This document shows, one piece after another, positions 16,593 to 23,729 of a stretch of DNA of 24,831 nucleotides. The stretch lies in the NCBI GenBank assembly GCA_047614505.1, contig JBLHGQ010000031.1, positions 1 through 24,831 of the forward strand. The letters are read 5' to 3'. Source of the DNA: JABDJL01 sp047614505 (GTDB lineage Bacteria; Pseudomonadota; Gammaproteobacteria; Xanthomonadales; SZUA-36). Numbering within the stretch: position 1 is the first letter of the stretch; each line of letters opens with the position of its first letter. The notes beneath the pieces are model-generated. The model was not told where the DNA came from. It ran no database searches and saw only the letters and a list, made by a program, of their open reading frames with translations. Position numbers and translations under genes: made by a program.

Positions 16593-17249
16593 TTATTGAC
16601 CATCAACCAGGGGTTTTAGTTTCTCATCTATTGCTTCTCTGGCCCGGAAAATTCTGGACCTCACTGTGCCGATCGGGCATTCCATTGTGATCGCGATCTC
16701 TTCATAACTCATACCGTCCATTTCCCGCAAAATAATCGCGGTACGTAAGTCATCTGGCAATTGTGCAATCGTATCGAAAACGGTTTTTTCAATTTCTTCT
16801 CTGAGCAGCTCGCTTTCGGGAGTAGCGCGGTCCTTAAGACGGCTATCCATGTCGTATTGTTCAGCATCAACTGCATCAATATCGGTGGCAGGTGGTCGCC
16901 TTTTACGCGCAACCAGCCAGTTTTTAGCGGTGTTGATGGCAATACGGTATAGCCAGGTATAAAAAGCGCTGTCACCACGGAAATTGCCGATTGCCCGGTA
17001 GGCCTTAATAAAAGCTTCCTGTGCCACATCCAGTGCCTCGCTCGGATCGTTAACATAACGTGAGATCAGACTGACAATTCTGTGTTGATATTTGTGGATC
17101 AACAGGTCAAAGGCAGCTTTATCCCCGCTTTGTACCCGCTCTACAAGTAGTTGATCTACGCTGGTTTCACTCACGCTGCCATTTTCCGTTTTTGCATTGA
17201 TCTTTTTATTGGAACGAGATTGGTCTGTTGTACCCGTTTCAATGGCCAT
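16593..17249 (-). CDS. rpoE: RNA polymerase sigma factor RpoE/AlgU
   Basis: A 218-residue ECF sigma factor for envelope stress. Region 2 (about 45-110) contains RYVNDPSEALDVAQEAFIKAYRA and FRGDSAFYTWLYRIAINTAKN. Region 4 (about 155-205) has LPDDLRTAIILREMDGMSYE and the helix-turn-helix CPIGTVRSRIFRAREAI. These blocks are nearly identical to E. coli RpoE and AlgU. I chose the ATG at 17249 because AAGGA lies eight bases upstream. It still leaves about 27 polar residues before the usual N-terminus (VDQLLVERVQSGD), an unusual extension. The frame is open to 17360 with another ATG at 17276, but that has no well-spaced Shine-Dalgarno. A sigma-E-type promoter lies about 110 bases upstream, so the gene is probably autoregulated. 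Confidence 0.94.
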   Translation of the reverse strand: MAIETGTTDQSRSNKKINAKTENGSVSETSVDQLLVERVQSGDKAAFDLLIHKYQHRIVSLISRYVNDPSEALDVAQEAFIKAYRAIGNFRGDSAFYTWLYRIAINTAKNWLVARKRRPPATDIDAVDAEQYDMDSRLKDRATPESELLREEIEKTVFDTIAQLPDDLRTAIILREMDGMSYEEIAITMECPIGTVRSRIFRAREAIDEKLKPLVDGQ

Positions 17250-17362
17250 TACATTATTCCTTGCTCCACTGGCCATCACTGACAGTGGTTTCCTGATGTT
17301 GAGGATAACATGGTCATGAAATCTCCCTGTAAGCCAAATTTGAACTTCCTTTGCCTGCAATC

Positions 17363-17390
17363 TATGACCGGACCTTTGTCGCCAAGTTCA
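17363..17390 (-). promoter_or_regulatory. sigma-E-type promoter of rpoE
   Basis: On the minus strand TGAACTT (17384-17390) is followed after 15 bases by GTCATA (17363-17368). The known sigma-E consensus is GGAACTT, about 15-16 bases, then GTCTAA or GTCAAA. One mismatch in each box and the correct spacing upstream of rpoE support an autoregulatory promoter. Transcription would start near 17356, giving a leader of about 107 bases. Confidence 0.6.
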
Positions 17391-17427
17391 ACGGCGCCAA
17401 AAAATAAAAGCGGAGCAGAATACGGGG

Positions 17428-17456
17428 GTGCAAGGGCGTAACTGCAATGCGATAAT
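17428..17456 (+). promoter_or_regulatory. possible sigma-70 promoter of the aldehyde dehydrogenase gene
   Basis: GATAAT (17451-17456) differs from TATAAT in one base and lies about 40 bases before the ATG at 17496. The -35 at 17-base spacing (GTGCAA) is poor, so only the -10 is persuasive. The site is divergent from the rpoE promoter. Confidence 0.3.
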
Positions 17457-17495
17457 GCGAGGTTGTTACAGACCCAAAAACGGAAACCCAAATAC

Positions 17496-19040
17496 ATGAA
17501 TTCTCCACATAACAACCTGCCGGAAGATTTTCTGCAGCAACTTGGCATTAAACAAAACAATCCGGGCGCATATTTTGGCGATGGTGAATGGTCCACTACC
17601 ACTGATGCCGGTCAATTTGATTGTGTAAATCCATCCACCGGTGAATCTATTGCCAGTGTTTATTCAGCCTCTGACGCCGATTATGAAAAGGTCATTACAA
17701 AGGCCCGCGAAGTGTTTGCACATTGGAAAAACGTTCCGGCACCGGCTCGAGGGGATGCCGTTCGTCTTTGCACCAATGCACTGCGCAAATACAAAGATGC
17801 ACTGGGTAGCCTTGTTGCACTGGAAAACGGCAAGATCAAAGCCGAGGGAGACGGCGAAGTACAGGAAATGATCGATATTGGTGATTTTGCGGTCGGCCAG
17901 TCACGTATGCTTTACGGCTACACGATGCACTCAGAGCGACCCCAGCACCGTATGTATGAGCAATGGCATCCACTAGGTGTGGTTGGCGTGATCTCGGCGT
18001 TCAATTTTCCCGTTGCAGTATGGTCCTGGAATGCATTTATTGCTGCAATCTGTGGAAGCACGACAGTATGGAAGCCATCGGTCAAAGGTGCTTTATGTGG
18101 CATAGCCGTTCAAAATATTTGCAATGAAGCCCTGGAAGAAGGTGGTTATCCACCAATTTTTCTGAGTTTCATGGCGCATGATCACGACCTCGCTGAAAAA
18201 CTGGTCAATGACACCCGGGTTGACCTCTTATCCTTTACCGGTTCAAGTTGGGTCGGGCGCCAGGTTGGCGTCAAGGTTGCTCAGCGCATGGGTCGAAGCC
18301 TGCTGGAACTGGGCGGCAATAACGCAATCATTCTGGATGAAACCGCCGACATGAATATGGCAATTCCAGGTATTGTTTTCGGCTCGGTCGGAACTGCCGG
18401 CCAACGCTGTACTTCAACCCGTCGTGTGTTTATTCACGAAACCATTTTTGACGATGTCGCCGAGAAACTGGTCAACGCTTACCAGCAGGTTCGTATCGGC
18501 GATCCTTTAGACGACGATACCCTAATGGGACCACTCACTGATGAGGCAACCGTCAAGACCTTTGAAAAAGCAATTGAAAGAGCAAAGGCTGAGGGCGGAA
18601 CTGTACTGACGGGTGGCAACAGAATCGAACGGCCGGGCTACTTTGTCGAGCCGGCTATTATCAAAGCAGAAAATCACTGGGAGATTGTGCAGGAAGAAAC
18701 ATTTGCCCCTATTCTCTACTTGATTCCATTCAAGACGATCGATGAAGCAATTGAGAAGCAAAATGCCGTGGTGCAAGGACTAAGCTCATCAATATTTACC
18801 GGTAACGTCATTAACGCCGAGCGTTTCCTGTCAGCTTCCGGCTCCGATTGCGGTATCGCGAACGTCAACATTGGAACCTCCGGTGCTGAAATCGGCGGCG
18901 CCTTTGGTGGTGAGAAGGAAACCGGCGGAGGTCGCGAATCAGGTTCCGATGCATGGAAGGCTTATATGCGGCGACAAACCAACACCATTAACTACGGCAC
19001 CAACCTGCCTCTGGCCCAGGGCATCAAGTTCGACCTTTAG
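17496..19040 (+). CDS. amaB: ALDH7-family aldehyde dehydrogenase (alpha-aminoadipate semialdehyde dehydrogenase)
   Basis: A 514-residue NAD-dependent aldehyde dehydrogenase of the antiquitin (ALDH7) group. The family oxidises alpha-aminoadipate semialdehyde in lysine breakdown; amaB of Pseudomonas putida is the bacterial example. The catalytic residues are Glu271 in LLELGGNNA and Cys305 in GTAGQRCTSTRR. The cofactor motifs ISAFNFPVAVWSWN and FTGSSWVGRQV are present. The C-terminus GGGRESGSDAWKAYMRR with NLPLAQGIKF is almost the antiquitin signature. The frame opens at a TTG (17463); I chose the ATG at 17496, which has a weak GGA 11 bases upstream. It is divergent from rpoE and monocistronic: a palindromic repeat separates it from pyrD. 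No other lysine-degradation gene lies nearby, so the exact aldehyde is inferred. Confidence 0.92.
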   Translation: MNSPHNNLPEDFLQQLGIKQNNPGAYFGDGEWSTTTDAGQFDCVNPSTGESIASVYSASDADYEKVITKAREVFAHWKNVPAPARGDAVRLCTNALRKYKDALGSLVALENGKIKAEGDGEVQEMIDIGDFAVGQSRMLYGYTMHSERPQHRMYEQWHPLGVVGVISAFNFPVAVWSWNAFIAAICGSTTVWKPSVKGALCGIAVQNICNEALEEGGYPPIFLSFMAHDHDLAEKLVNDTRVDLLSFTGSSWVGRQVGVKVAQRMGRSLLELGGNNAIILDETADMNMAIPGIVFGSVGTAGQRCTSTRRVFIHETIFDDVAEKLVNAYQQVRIGDPLDDDTLMGPLTDEATVKTFEKAIERAKAEGGTVLTGGNRIERPGYFVEPAIIKAENHWEIVQEETFAPILYLIPFKTIDEAIEKQNAVVQGLSSSIFTGNVINAERFLSASGSDCGIANVNIGTSGAEIGGAFGGEKETGGGRESGSDAWKAYMRRQTNTINYGTNLPLAQGIKFDL

Positions 19041-19059
19041 GAAATGGAACCAGTCATAT

Positions 19060-19111
19060 TTGGGGTCAGAGTAAAAATTGCATCTATCAGCAATTTTAGC
19101 TTTGACCCCAA
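19060..19111. repeat. palindromic element with GGGGTCAGAGT ends
   Basis: Two 22-base arms (19060-19081 and 19090-19111) are inverted with 19 of 22 matching bases around the 8-base loop ATCTATCA. Outer ends TTGGGGTCA and TGACCCCAA are exact. The core matches the repeat cluster at 12771-12910, so it is a second copy of that family. It starts 19 bases after the aldehyde dehydrogenase stop and could also act as an mRNA 3'-end hairpin. Confidence 0.85.
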
Positions 19112-19135
19112 TTGGTTTCTGACTTTAATTTCGTG

Positions 19136-20149
19136 ATGTACCCGATAATCCGCAAAGCACTTTTCGCGGCTTCTCCAGAAACCGCGCATGGACTGGCCCT
19201 TGATGCTCTTCGCCTGGCGCATTCGGTTGGCGCGACAAGATTGGTATGTAAAGCGCAAGATCAACCGGTCAAAGTAATGGGCCTTAATTTTCCTAACCCG
19301 CTCGGCATGGCTGCGGGCATGGACAAGAACGGGGATTACATTGATGCTCTCGGTGATCTGGGGTTTGGTTTCATTGAGATCGGCACCGTTACCCCCAGAC
19401 CACAGAAGGGTAACCCAAAACCGCGTGTATTTCGTATTAACAAAGCCAGCGCCATGATTAACCGTCTCGGCTTTAACAATAAAGGTGTAGATCACCTTGT
19501 CGCCCGTGCTGTACAAAGAGCTTACCAGGGAATTTTGGGAATCAATATTGGCAAAAATGCCGACACGCCCATTGAGCGGGCTGTTGATGACTACCTGTTT
19601 TGTTTTGAGCGTGTTTATTCAGTTGCCGATTACATCACCATCAATATTTCATCGCCCAATACCAAAAACCTGCGTGATCTGCAAAGCGAAGAGGCATTGA
19701 ATAACCTACTCGGAAAGCTCGCCCGTCGGCGCGCCGAACTTGCCGATACACATGATAAATTTGTACCGGTTGCAGTCAAAGTGGCGCCTGATTTGACCGA
19801 AGCAGCCATTGATGCAATCGCAACAATTGTCACCAAACACAAGATTGACGGTGTCATCGCAACCAATACCACGCTCGACCGAAGTGCCATAAAAGGTCTG
19901 CAGCATGCTGAAGAGGCCGGTGGGCTATCAGGTAATCCTCTGCGGGAAAAAGCCGACGGAGTATTGGCACGCTTTAAGACCGTTCTACCCTCAGAAGTGG
20001 CGCTGATCGGCGTGGGTGGAATCAGTTCGGGTAAGGATGCTGCCCGAAAACTGGCGCTCGGGGCAAACCTTGTCCAGTTTTACACTGGATTTGTATACCG
20101 CGGTCCGGGCCTGATCTCAGAATGCCTTGAGGCAATTGCACCAGCATGA
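19136..20149 (+). CDS. pyrD: dihydroorotate dehydrogenase (quinone), class 2
   Basis: A 337-residue class 2 enzyme (E. coli 336) that oxidises dihydroorotate to orotate with quinone at the inner membrane, the fourth step of pyrimidine synthesis. The N-terminal amphipathic helix begins MYPIIRKALFAASPETAH, as in E. coli. FMN and substrate motifs are NPLGMAAGMDKNGDYIDAL, EIGTVTPRPQKGNPKPR and INRLGFNNKG. The catalytic serine lies in NISSPNT at about 170-176. IATNTTLDR, GGLSG and LIGVGGISSG complete the barrel. The frame is open from a TTG at 19112 inside the palindromic element, but the family start is clearly the ATG at 19136. No Shine-Dalgarno sequence precedes it, possibly because the repeat has replaced the leader. 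Its stop overlaps the murB ATG (ATGA). Confidence 0.95.
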   Translation: MYPIIRKALFAASPETAHGLALDALRLAHSVGATRLVCKAQDQPVKVMGLNFPNPLGMAAGMDKNGDYIDALGDLGFGFIEIGTVTPRPQKGNPKPRVFRINKASAMINRLGFNNKGVDHLVARAVQRAYQGILGINIGKNADTPIERAVDDYLFCFERVYSVADYITINISSPNTKNLRDLQSEEALNNLLGKLARRRAELADTHDKFVPVAVKVAPDLTEAAIDAIATIVTKHKIDGVIATNTTLDRSAIKGLQHAEEAGGLSGNPLREKADGVLARFKTVLPSEVALIGVGGISSGKDAARKLALGANLVQFYTGFVYRGPGLISECLEAIAPA

Positions 20150-21171
20150 AGACGGAGCACAATGTTTCACTCAAATCGTTCAATACATTTGGTGTGGAAG
20201 CCAGTGCCAAGCAATTGGTGCGACTAGATTCCCCAGAAGACGTAGGGAATCTTCCGTCAGGTTCATTTGACCGTGATGCAGATCTGGTACTGGGCGGTGG
20301 TAGTAATATTCTGTTCTGCTCTGATATACCCGGCACGCTTTACCTCAACCGAATCAAGGGTCGCAGGATTATTAGCGAAGACAACGATTCGGTATTGATA
20401 GAAGTGGCCGCCGGTGAGAATTGGCATGAATTTGTCTTGTGGACGATAGACCAGGGCTTTAGTGGGCTTGAAAACCTCAGCCTGATCCCCGGCCTGACTG
20501 GTGCTGCTCCTATGCAAAATATTGGTGCATACGGGGTAGAGGTTTCCTCGCTAATGGATTCGGTGAATACTTACGATTGGCGAAGCGGTGAAAAGCTGGA
20601 AATGGCAAGTGAAGAGTGTCAGTTTTCATATCGTAACAGCCGGTTCAAATCCGTTGACCCGGGCCGGTTTCTGATACTGTCCTGCCGTTTGCAACTCGCA
20701 AAAAAATTCGTACCTTGCCTTTCCTATGCTGGATTAGCTGGAGAACTGGCAGCAATGAATATCAAAAATCCAAATGCCCGGCAGGTCAGTGATGCAGTAG
20801 TGCGGATTCGCCAACGTAAGCTTCCTGACCCTGCTGTTTTGGGTAACGCTGGAAGCTTCTTCAAAAACCCGGAAGTTTCAGCCGATATTGCTGAATACCT
20901 TCAATCCCACCATCAATCATTTCCAGTATTTTCCATTGCTGATAAGTCCTGCAAACTCAGTGCAGCGTGGATGATTGAGCAATGCGGGTGGAAAGGCTAC
21001 AAACGGGGTGATGCTGGTGTTTCTGAAGACCACGCATTGGTGCTGGTCAATCATGGCACGGCCACTGGCAGCGACATTTTTGAACTCTCCGAGCAAATAG
21101 CAGAATCGGTTCTGGATCGTTTTGGCATCGTGCTGGAACGCGAACCGCAGGTGTACAAAATTAATTCCTGA
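20146..21171 (+). CDS. murB: UDP-N-acetylenolpyruvoylglucosamine reductase
   Basis: A 341-residue type I MurB, the cytoplasmic flavoenzyme that reduces UDP-GlcNAc-enolpyruvate to UDP-MurNAc for peptidoglycan. The FAD-binding block LVLGGGSNILF is at 47-57. LIPGLTGAAPMQNIGAYGVE is at about 113-132. The substrate and catalytic residues are Arg163 in SYRNSRFK, Ser237 in GNAGSFFKNP and a Glu near the C-terminus in VLEREPQVY. Length and the C-terminal domain fit the E. coli-type enzyme, not the shorter type II form. The ATG overlaps the pyrD stop by four bases, so the two are translated together. After the stop comes 480 bases of mostly repeat sequence. Confidence 0.95.
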   Translation: MKTEHNVSLKSFNTFGVEASAKQLVRLDSPEDVGNLPSGSFDRDADLVLGGGSNILFCSDIPGTLYLNRIKGRRIISEDNDSVLIEVAAGENWHEFVLWTIDQGFSGLENLSLIPGLTGAAPMQNIGAYGVEVSSLMDSVNTYDWRSGEKLEMASEECQFSYRNSRFKSVDPGRFLILSCRLQLAKKFVPCLSYAGLAGELAAMNIKNPNARQVSDAVVRIRQRKLPDPAVLGNAGSFFKNPEVSADIAEYLQSHHQSFPVFSIADKSCKLSAAWMIEQCGWKGYKRGDAGVSEDHALVLVNHGTATGSDIFELSEQIAESVLDRFGIVLEREPQVYKINS

Positions 21172-21306
21172 TCCAAATTTTCTGAATTTCGTAACAAGAA
21201 TTCACATCATTGCAGGGCAAAGTACGGTACCGTATGGTTGTGTCCTGTAGCCAACTGTTTCGAACGAATCAGGTCTCCCCCGACCCGGTTGCAGGGCACA
21301 TTTTTT
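21172..21306. other. non-repeat part of the murB-peptidase gap
   Basis: No gene or RNA recognised. It contains a 12-base palindrome TACGGTACCGTA (21223-21234). TGCAGGGCA occurs twice (about 21211 and 21290). No clear terminator follows murB here. Confidence 0.4.
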
Positions 21307-21590
21307 GTAGCAGCGATGGTGCGCTTGAATTGTAGGAGCGATGGTGCGCTTGCACTTCGGCTTATAGATGCGTAGGAGCGATGGTGCGATTGCGGAGCAA
21401 TTGCCATCGCGAAGCTTTTTTACCATCGCGAATTGCTTCCGCTAGCACTTCGGCTTATAGATGCGTAGGAGCGATGGTGCGATTGCACTTCGGCTTATAG
21501 ATGCGTAGGAGCGATGGTGCAATTGCGGAGCAATTGTCATCGCGAAGCTTTTTTACCATCGCGAAGCTTCTAGCCCTCGCGAATCGCTTA
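21307..21590. repeat. REP-like repeat cluster, five GTAGGAGCGATGGTGC copies
   Basis: Copies of GTAGSAGCGATGGTGC begin at 21307, 21332, 21372, 21465 and 21505. Those at 21372 and 21505 continue into whole hairpins: GCGATGG, an inner stem ending TTGC, loop GGA, then GCAATTG and CCATCGC or TCATCGC. They are followed by GAAGCTTTTTTACCATCGCGAA. Three copies of the spacer GCACTTCGGCTTATAGATGC (21352, 21445, 21485) each directly precede the next GTAGGAGCG. The style recalls Pseudomonas REP sequences, which also carry GTAGGAGCG at one end. A T-run after each hairpin could give weak termination of murB mRNA. Confidence 0.88.
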
Positions 21591-21594
21591 AATC

Positions 21595-21623
21595 TTGCAC
21601 GATCCCCCCGTGTCCGGTAGTTT
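21595..21623 (+). promoter_or_regulatory. weak candidate promoter of the M28 peptidase gene
   Basis: TTGCAC (21595-21600) and TAGTTT (21618-21623) stand 17 bases apart, 33 bases before the start codon. The -35 is fair and the -10 is poor. This is the only non-repeat stretch between the repeat cluster and the gene, so a promoter is expected here. Confidence 0.25.
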
Positions 21624-21655
21624 GCATCGACTTATTCAGATTCTACGGAGCCACC

Positions 21656-23365
21656 GTGATTCAACGTTCTTTTATTTTCATTTCTTCTCTGTTTTTACTC
21701 ATTGCCTGCGAGCCTTCAGAAACCACAACAGTTACAGAACAATCTACAACCCCAGTAGCCCCTTCTGTTAATGCTGAAAGCCCCATAGCATCCATCGAAA
21801 CCGAAGGACTGCTTCAGCGTATCAGCACACTTTCCTCCGATGAGTTCGGTGGGCGTGCCCCAATGTCTGAAGGTGAAAGACTGACTCTCAACTATCTTGA
21901 ATCACAGTTTCAGGAGATGGGCCTGGAACCCATGTTCGGAGACAGCTACCGTCAGGCAGTGCCTCTGGTGGCAATTGAAGCGCATGGTGATATGACACTT
22001 GGCCTTAAAGATGAAGCAGGCAATTCTATTCTCAGTTATGAAAACGGACCGGAAGTTGCTGTATTTACCAAACGCGTTGTGGAACAAACCGGACTTGATA
22101 ACAGCGAGCTGGTTTGGGCCGGTTACGGCATTGTAGCCCCCGAATATGACTGGAATGACTATGAAGGTTTGGACGTCAACGGCAAAACCGTCATCGTACT
22201 GGTCAACGACCCGGGTTTTGCGACCAAAAACTCGGAACTGTTTAATGGCATTTCCATGACTTATTACGGACGCTGGACGTATAAATTCGAAGAAGCTGCC
22301 CGCCAGGGTGCTGCCGGCATCTTAGTCGTTCACGAAACTGCAGCAGCAGCTTATGGCTGGAATGTAATTGAAGACGGGCGTAAAGGGCCACAATTTGATC
22401 TCGCACAAGAGAATAAGAACATGCACCGCGTCAAAGTTGAAGGCTGGATGCAGCACCATGTCGCGGCGGAGATTCTTGAAGCAGCGGGCAAGTCACTTAG
22501 TGAGCTTGAAGAGCAGGCGGCGAAAGGCTCGGTCACTCCAATTGCACTGGGACTTAAAGCCACCGTCAACATTCAAAATACACTTGAATTTGCAGAATCC
22601 TACAACGTCGGCGCACTCAAACGCGGAACTGCTGCGGCCGATGAGCTATTCATTTACATGGCGCATTGGGACCATAAGGGAACCGTGCAACACGAGGATG
22701 GTGCACAAGGTGATTTCATCTACAACGGCGCCGAAGACAACGCGAGTGGCACCAGTGGCATGCTTGAGATTGCGCAAGCATGGGCCGCAACAAATCCGGC
22801 ACCTCAACGTTCAGTTGGCTTTCTTGCGGTTACCGCTGAAGAGTCGGGCTTATTGGGCTCACAGGCATATTCTGAATCTCCACAATTTCCGATGAATAAA
22901 ACCGTAGGTGGCATCAATATGGACCGCTTGAATTTCCGCGGAAAAATGAATGACATTGTTGTCATCGGTCACGGCGGGTCTGAAATGGAGAAAATACTGG
23001 CCGCGGTAGCGCTTGAAACCGGCCGCACAGTCACACCCGAGGCAACACCTGAAAAAGGCTATTACTACCGCTCTGATCACTTTAATTTCGCCAAAAAAGG
23101 CGTGCCAGTTCTATATGCCCGTGGCGGTACGGTAGATCGTGAGCACGGCGCGGACTATGTAACGCAGCGCAATACCGACTATGTTGCAAATCGCTACCAT
23201 TCCCCGGCTGATGAGATCCAGTCTGATTGGGATATGGACGCGGCTGTGGAAGACCTGCATATCTTTTATAAGATCGGCCACCGGGTCGCAAATAGCGACG
23301 AATGGCCACAGTGGTACGAAGGCAATGAGTTTCGTGCGATTCGCGAAGCTTCGTTAAACGACTAA
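21656..23365 (+). CDS. M28-family zinc aminopeptidase lipoprotein with PA domain
   Basis: A 569-residue exported metallopeptidase. The signal peptide ends in the lipobox LIAC with lipidated Cys18, so it is probably anchored in the outer membrane facing the periplasm or surface. A PA (protease-associated) insert covers about 130-290. The M28 zinc site is complete: His337 (MAHWDHKG), Asp361 (GAEDNASG), catalytic Glu395 and ligand Glu396 (TAEESGLLGS), Asp423 (INMDRLNF) and His475 (YRSDHFNF). It should release N-terminal amino acids from peptides; the substrate is not readable. The start is GTG with GGAG five bases upstream, and it places the signal peptide correctly. The gene stands alone between two repeat clusters. 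Its last codons contain CGCGAAGCTTCG, which resembles the adjacent repeat. Such peptidases are common in protein-degrading marine gammaproteobacteria. Confidence 0.9.
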   Translation: MIQRSFIFISSLFLLIACEPSETTTVTEQSTTPVAPSVNAESPIASIETEGLLQRISTLSSDEFGGRAPMSEGERLTLNYLESQFQEMGLEPMFGDSYRQAVPLVAIEAHGDMTLGLKDEAGNSILSYENGPEVAVFTKRVVEQTGLDNSELVWAGYGIVAPEYDWNDYEGLDVNGKTVIVLVNDPGFATKNSELFNGISMTYYGRWTYKFEEAARQGAAGILVVHETAAAAYGWNVIEDGRKGPQFDLAQENKNMHRVKVEGWMQHHVAAEILEAAGKSLSELEEQAAKGSVTPIALGLKATVNIQNTLEFAESYNVGALKRGTAAADELFIYMAHWDHKGTVQHEDGAQGDFIYNGAEDNASGTSGMLEIAQAWAATNPAPQRSVGFLAVTAEESGLLGSQAYSESPQFPMNKTVGGINMDRLNFRGKMNDIVVIGHGGSEMEKILAAVALETGRTVTPEATPEKGYYYRSDHFNFAKKGVPVLYARGGTVDREHGADYVTQRNTDYVANRYHSPADEIQSDWDMDAAVEDLHIFYKIGHRVANSDEWPQWYEGNEFRAIREASLND

Positions 23366-23367
23366 TT

Positions 23368-23406
23368 GTAGGAGCGAGCGTGTATTTGCATCGCAAATAC
23401 GCTCGC
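23368..23406. repeat. divergent REP-like hairpin directly after the peptidase gene
   Basis: GTAGGAGCGAGCGT begins two bases after the stop codon. GCGAGC (23374-23379) plus GTATTTGC (23382-23389) pair with GCAAATAC and GCTCGC (23393-23406) around loop ATC, with a 2-base bulge. The architecture equals the other hairpins but the stem sequence differs on both sides. It may protect or end the peptidase mRNA, though no T-run follows. Confidence 0.75.
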
Positions 23407-23421
23407 GAATTGCTCCGGTTA

Positions 23422-23441
23422 GCACTTCGGCTTATTAATGC
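23422..23441. repeat. spacer repeat, fourth copy
   Basis: GCACTTCGGCTTATTAATGC differs by two bases from the three copies in the 21307-21590 cluster and, like them, runs straight into GTAGGAGCGATGGTGCG. Confidence 0.8.
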
Positions 23442-23651
23442 GTAGGAGCGATGGTGCGCTAACTGTAGGAGCGATGGTGCGCTAACTGTAGGAGCGATGG
23501 TGCGCTAACTGTAGGAGCGATGGTGCGCTAACTGTAGGAGCGATGGTGCGCTAACTGTAGGAGCGATGGTGCGCTAACTGTAGGAGCGATGGTGCGCTTA
23601 ACTGTAGGAGCGATGGTGCGCTTAACTGTAGGAGCGATGGTGCGCTTAACT
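23442..23651. repeat. tandem array of nine left-half REP-like units
   Basis: Six perfect 23-base units (23442-23579) and three 24-base units (23580-23651) follow head to tail. Each begins GTAGGAGCGATGGTGCGC and ends TAACT or TTAACT. The units hold only the left part of the hairpin element; the tenth copy at 23652 is whole. There are no spacers, so it is not a CRISPR array. Near-perfect identity points to recent expansion by slippage or unequal exchange. Confidence 0.95.
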
Positions 23652-23703
23652 GTAGGAGCGATGGTGCGCTTGCGGAGCAAGCGCCATCGCGAAGCTTTTT
23701 AGC
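23652..23703. repeat. complete REP-like hairpin element
   Basis: GCGATGG and CGCTTGC (23658-23673) pair with GCAAGCG and CCATCGC (23677-23690) around loop GGA with a TG bulge. GAAGCTTTTTAGCC follows. It closes the tandem array and lies 27 bases from the stop codon of the minus-strand nucleotidase gene. The T-run makes it a possible plus-strand terminator. Confidence 0.88.
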
Positions 23704-23729
23704 CACCAGGCGAATTGCTCAGGCCTTGA

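Noticed and set aside
17341..17367. Plus-strand TGAACTT as a sigma-E promoter for the aldehyde dehydrogenase gene
   Set aside because: The nearest -10-like TCTAT is only 13 bases away, too short for sigma-E; the minus-strand site fits better.
19112..19135. TTG start extending pyrD by eight codons
   Set aside because: The extension lies inside the palindromic element, and the family N-terminus begins exactly at the ATG at 19136.
19037..19516. Minus-strand ORF of 159 codons opposite pyrD
   Set aside because: It is antisense to a clear pyrD with no recognised domain; a shadow frame.
21241..21300. Possible degenerate tRNA around GTTTCGAACGAATC
   Set aside because: No acceptor stem or cloverleaf could be built around it.
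21202..21426. Minus-strand ORFs of 66-74 codons in the murB-peptidase gap
   Set aside because: They are translations of the GTAGGAGCG repeats, in two overlapping frames, with no recognisable protein features.
23442..23651. Possible CRISPR array
   Set aside because: The units are contiguous with no unique spacers, and no cas gene is in the window.
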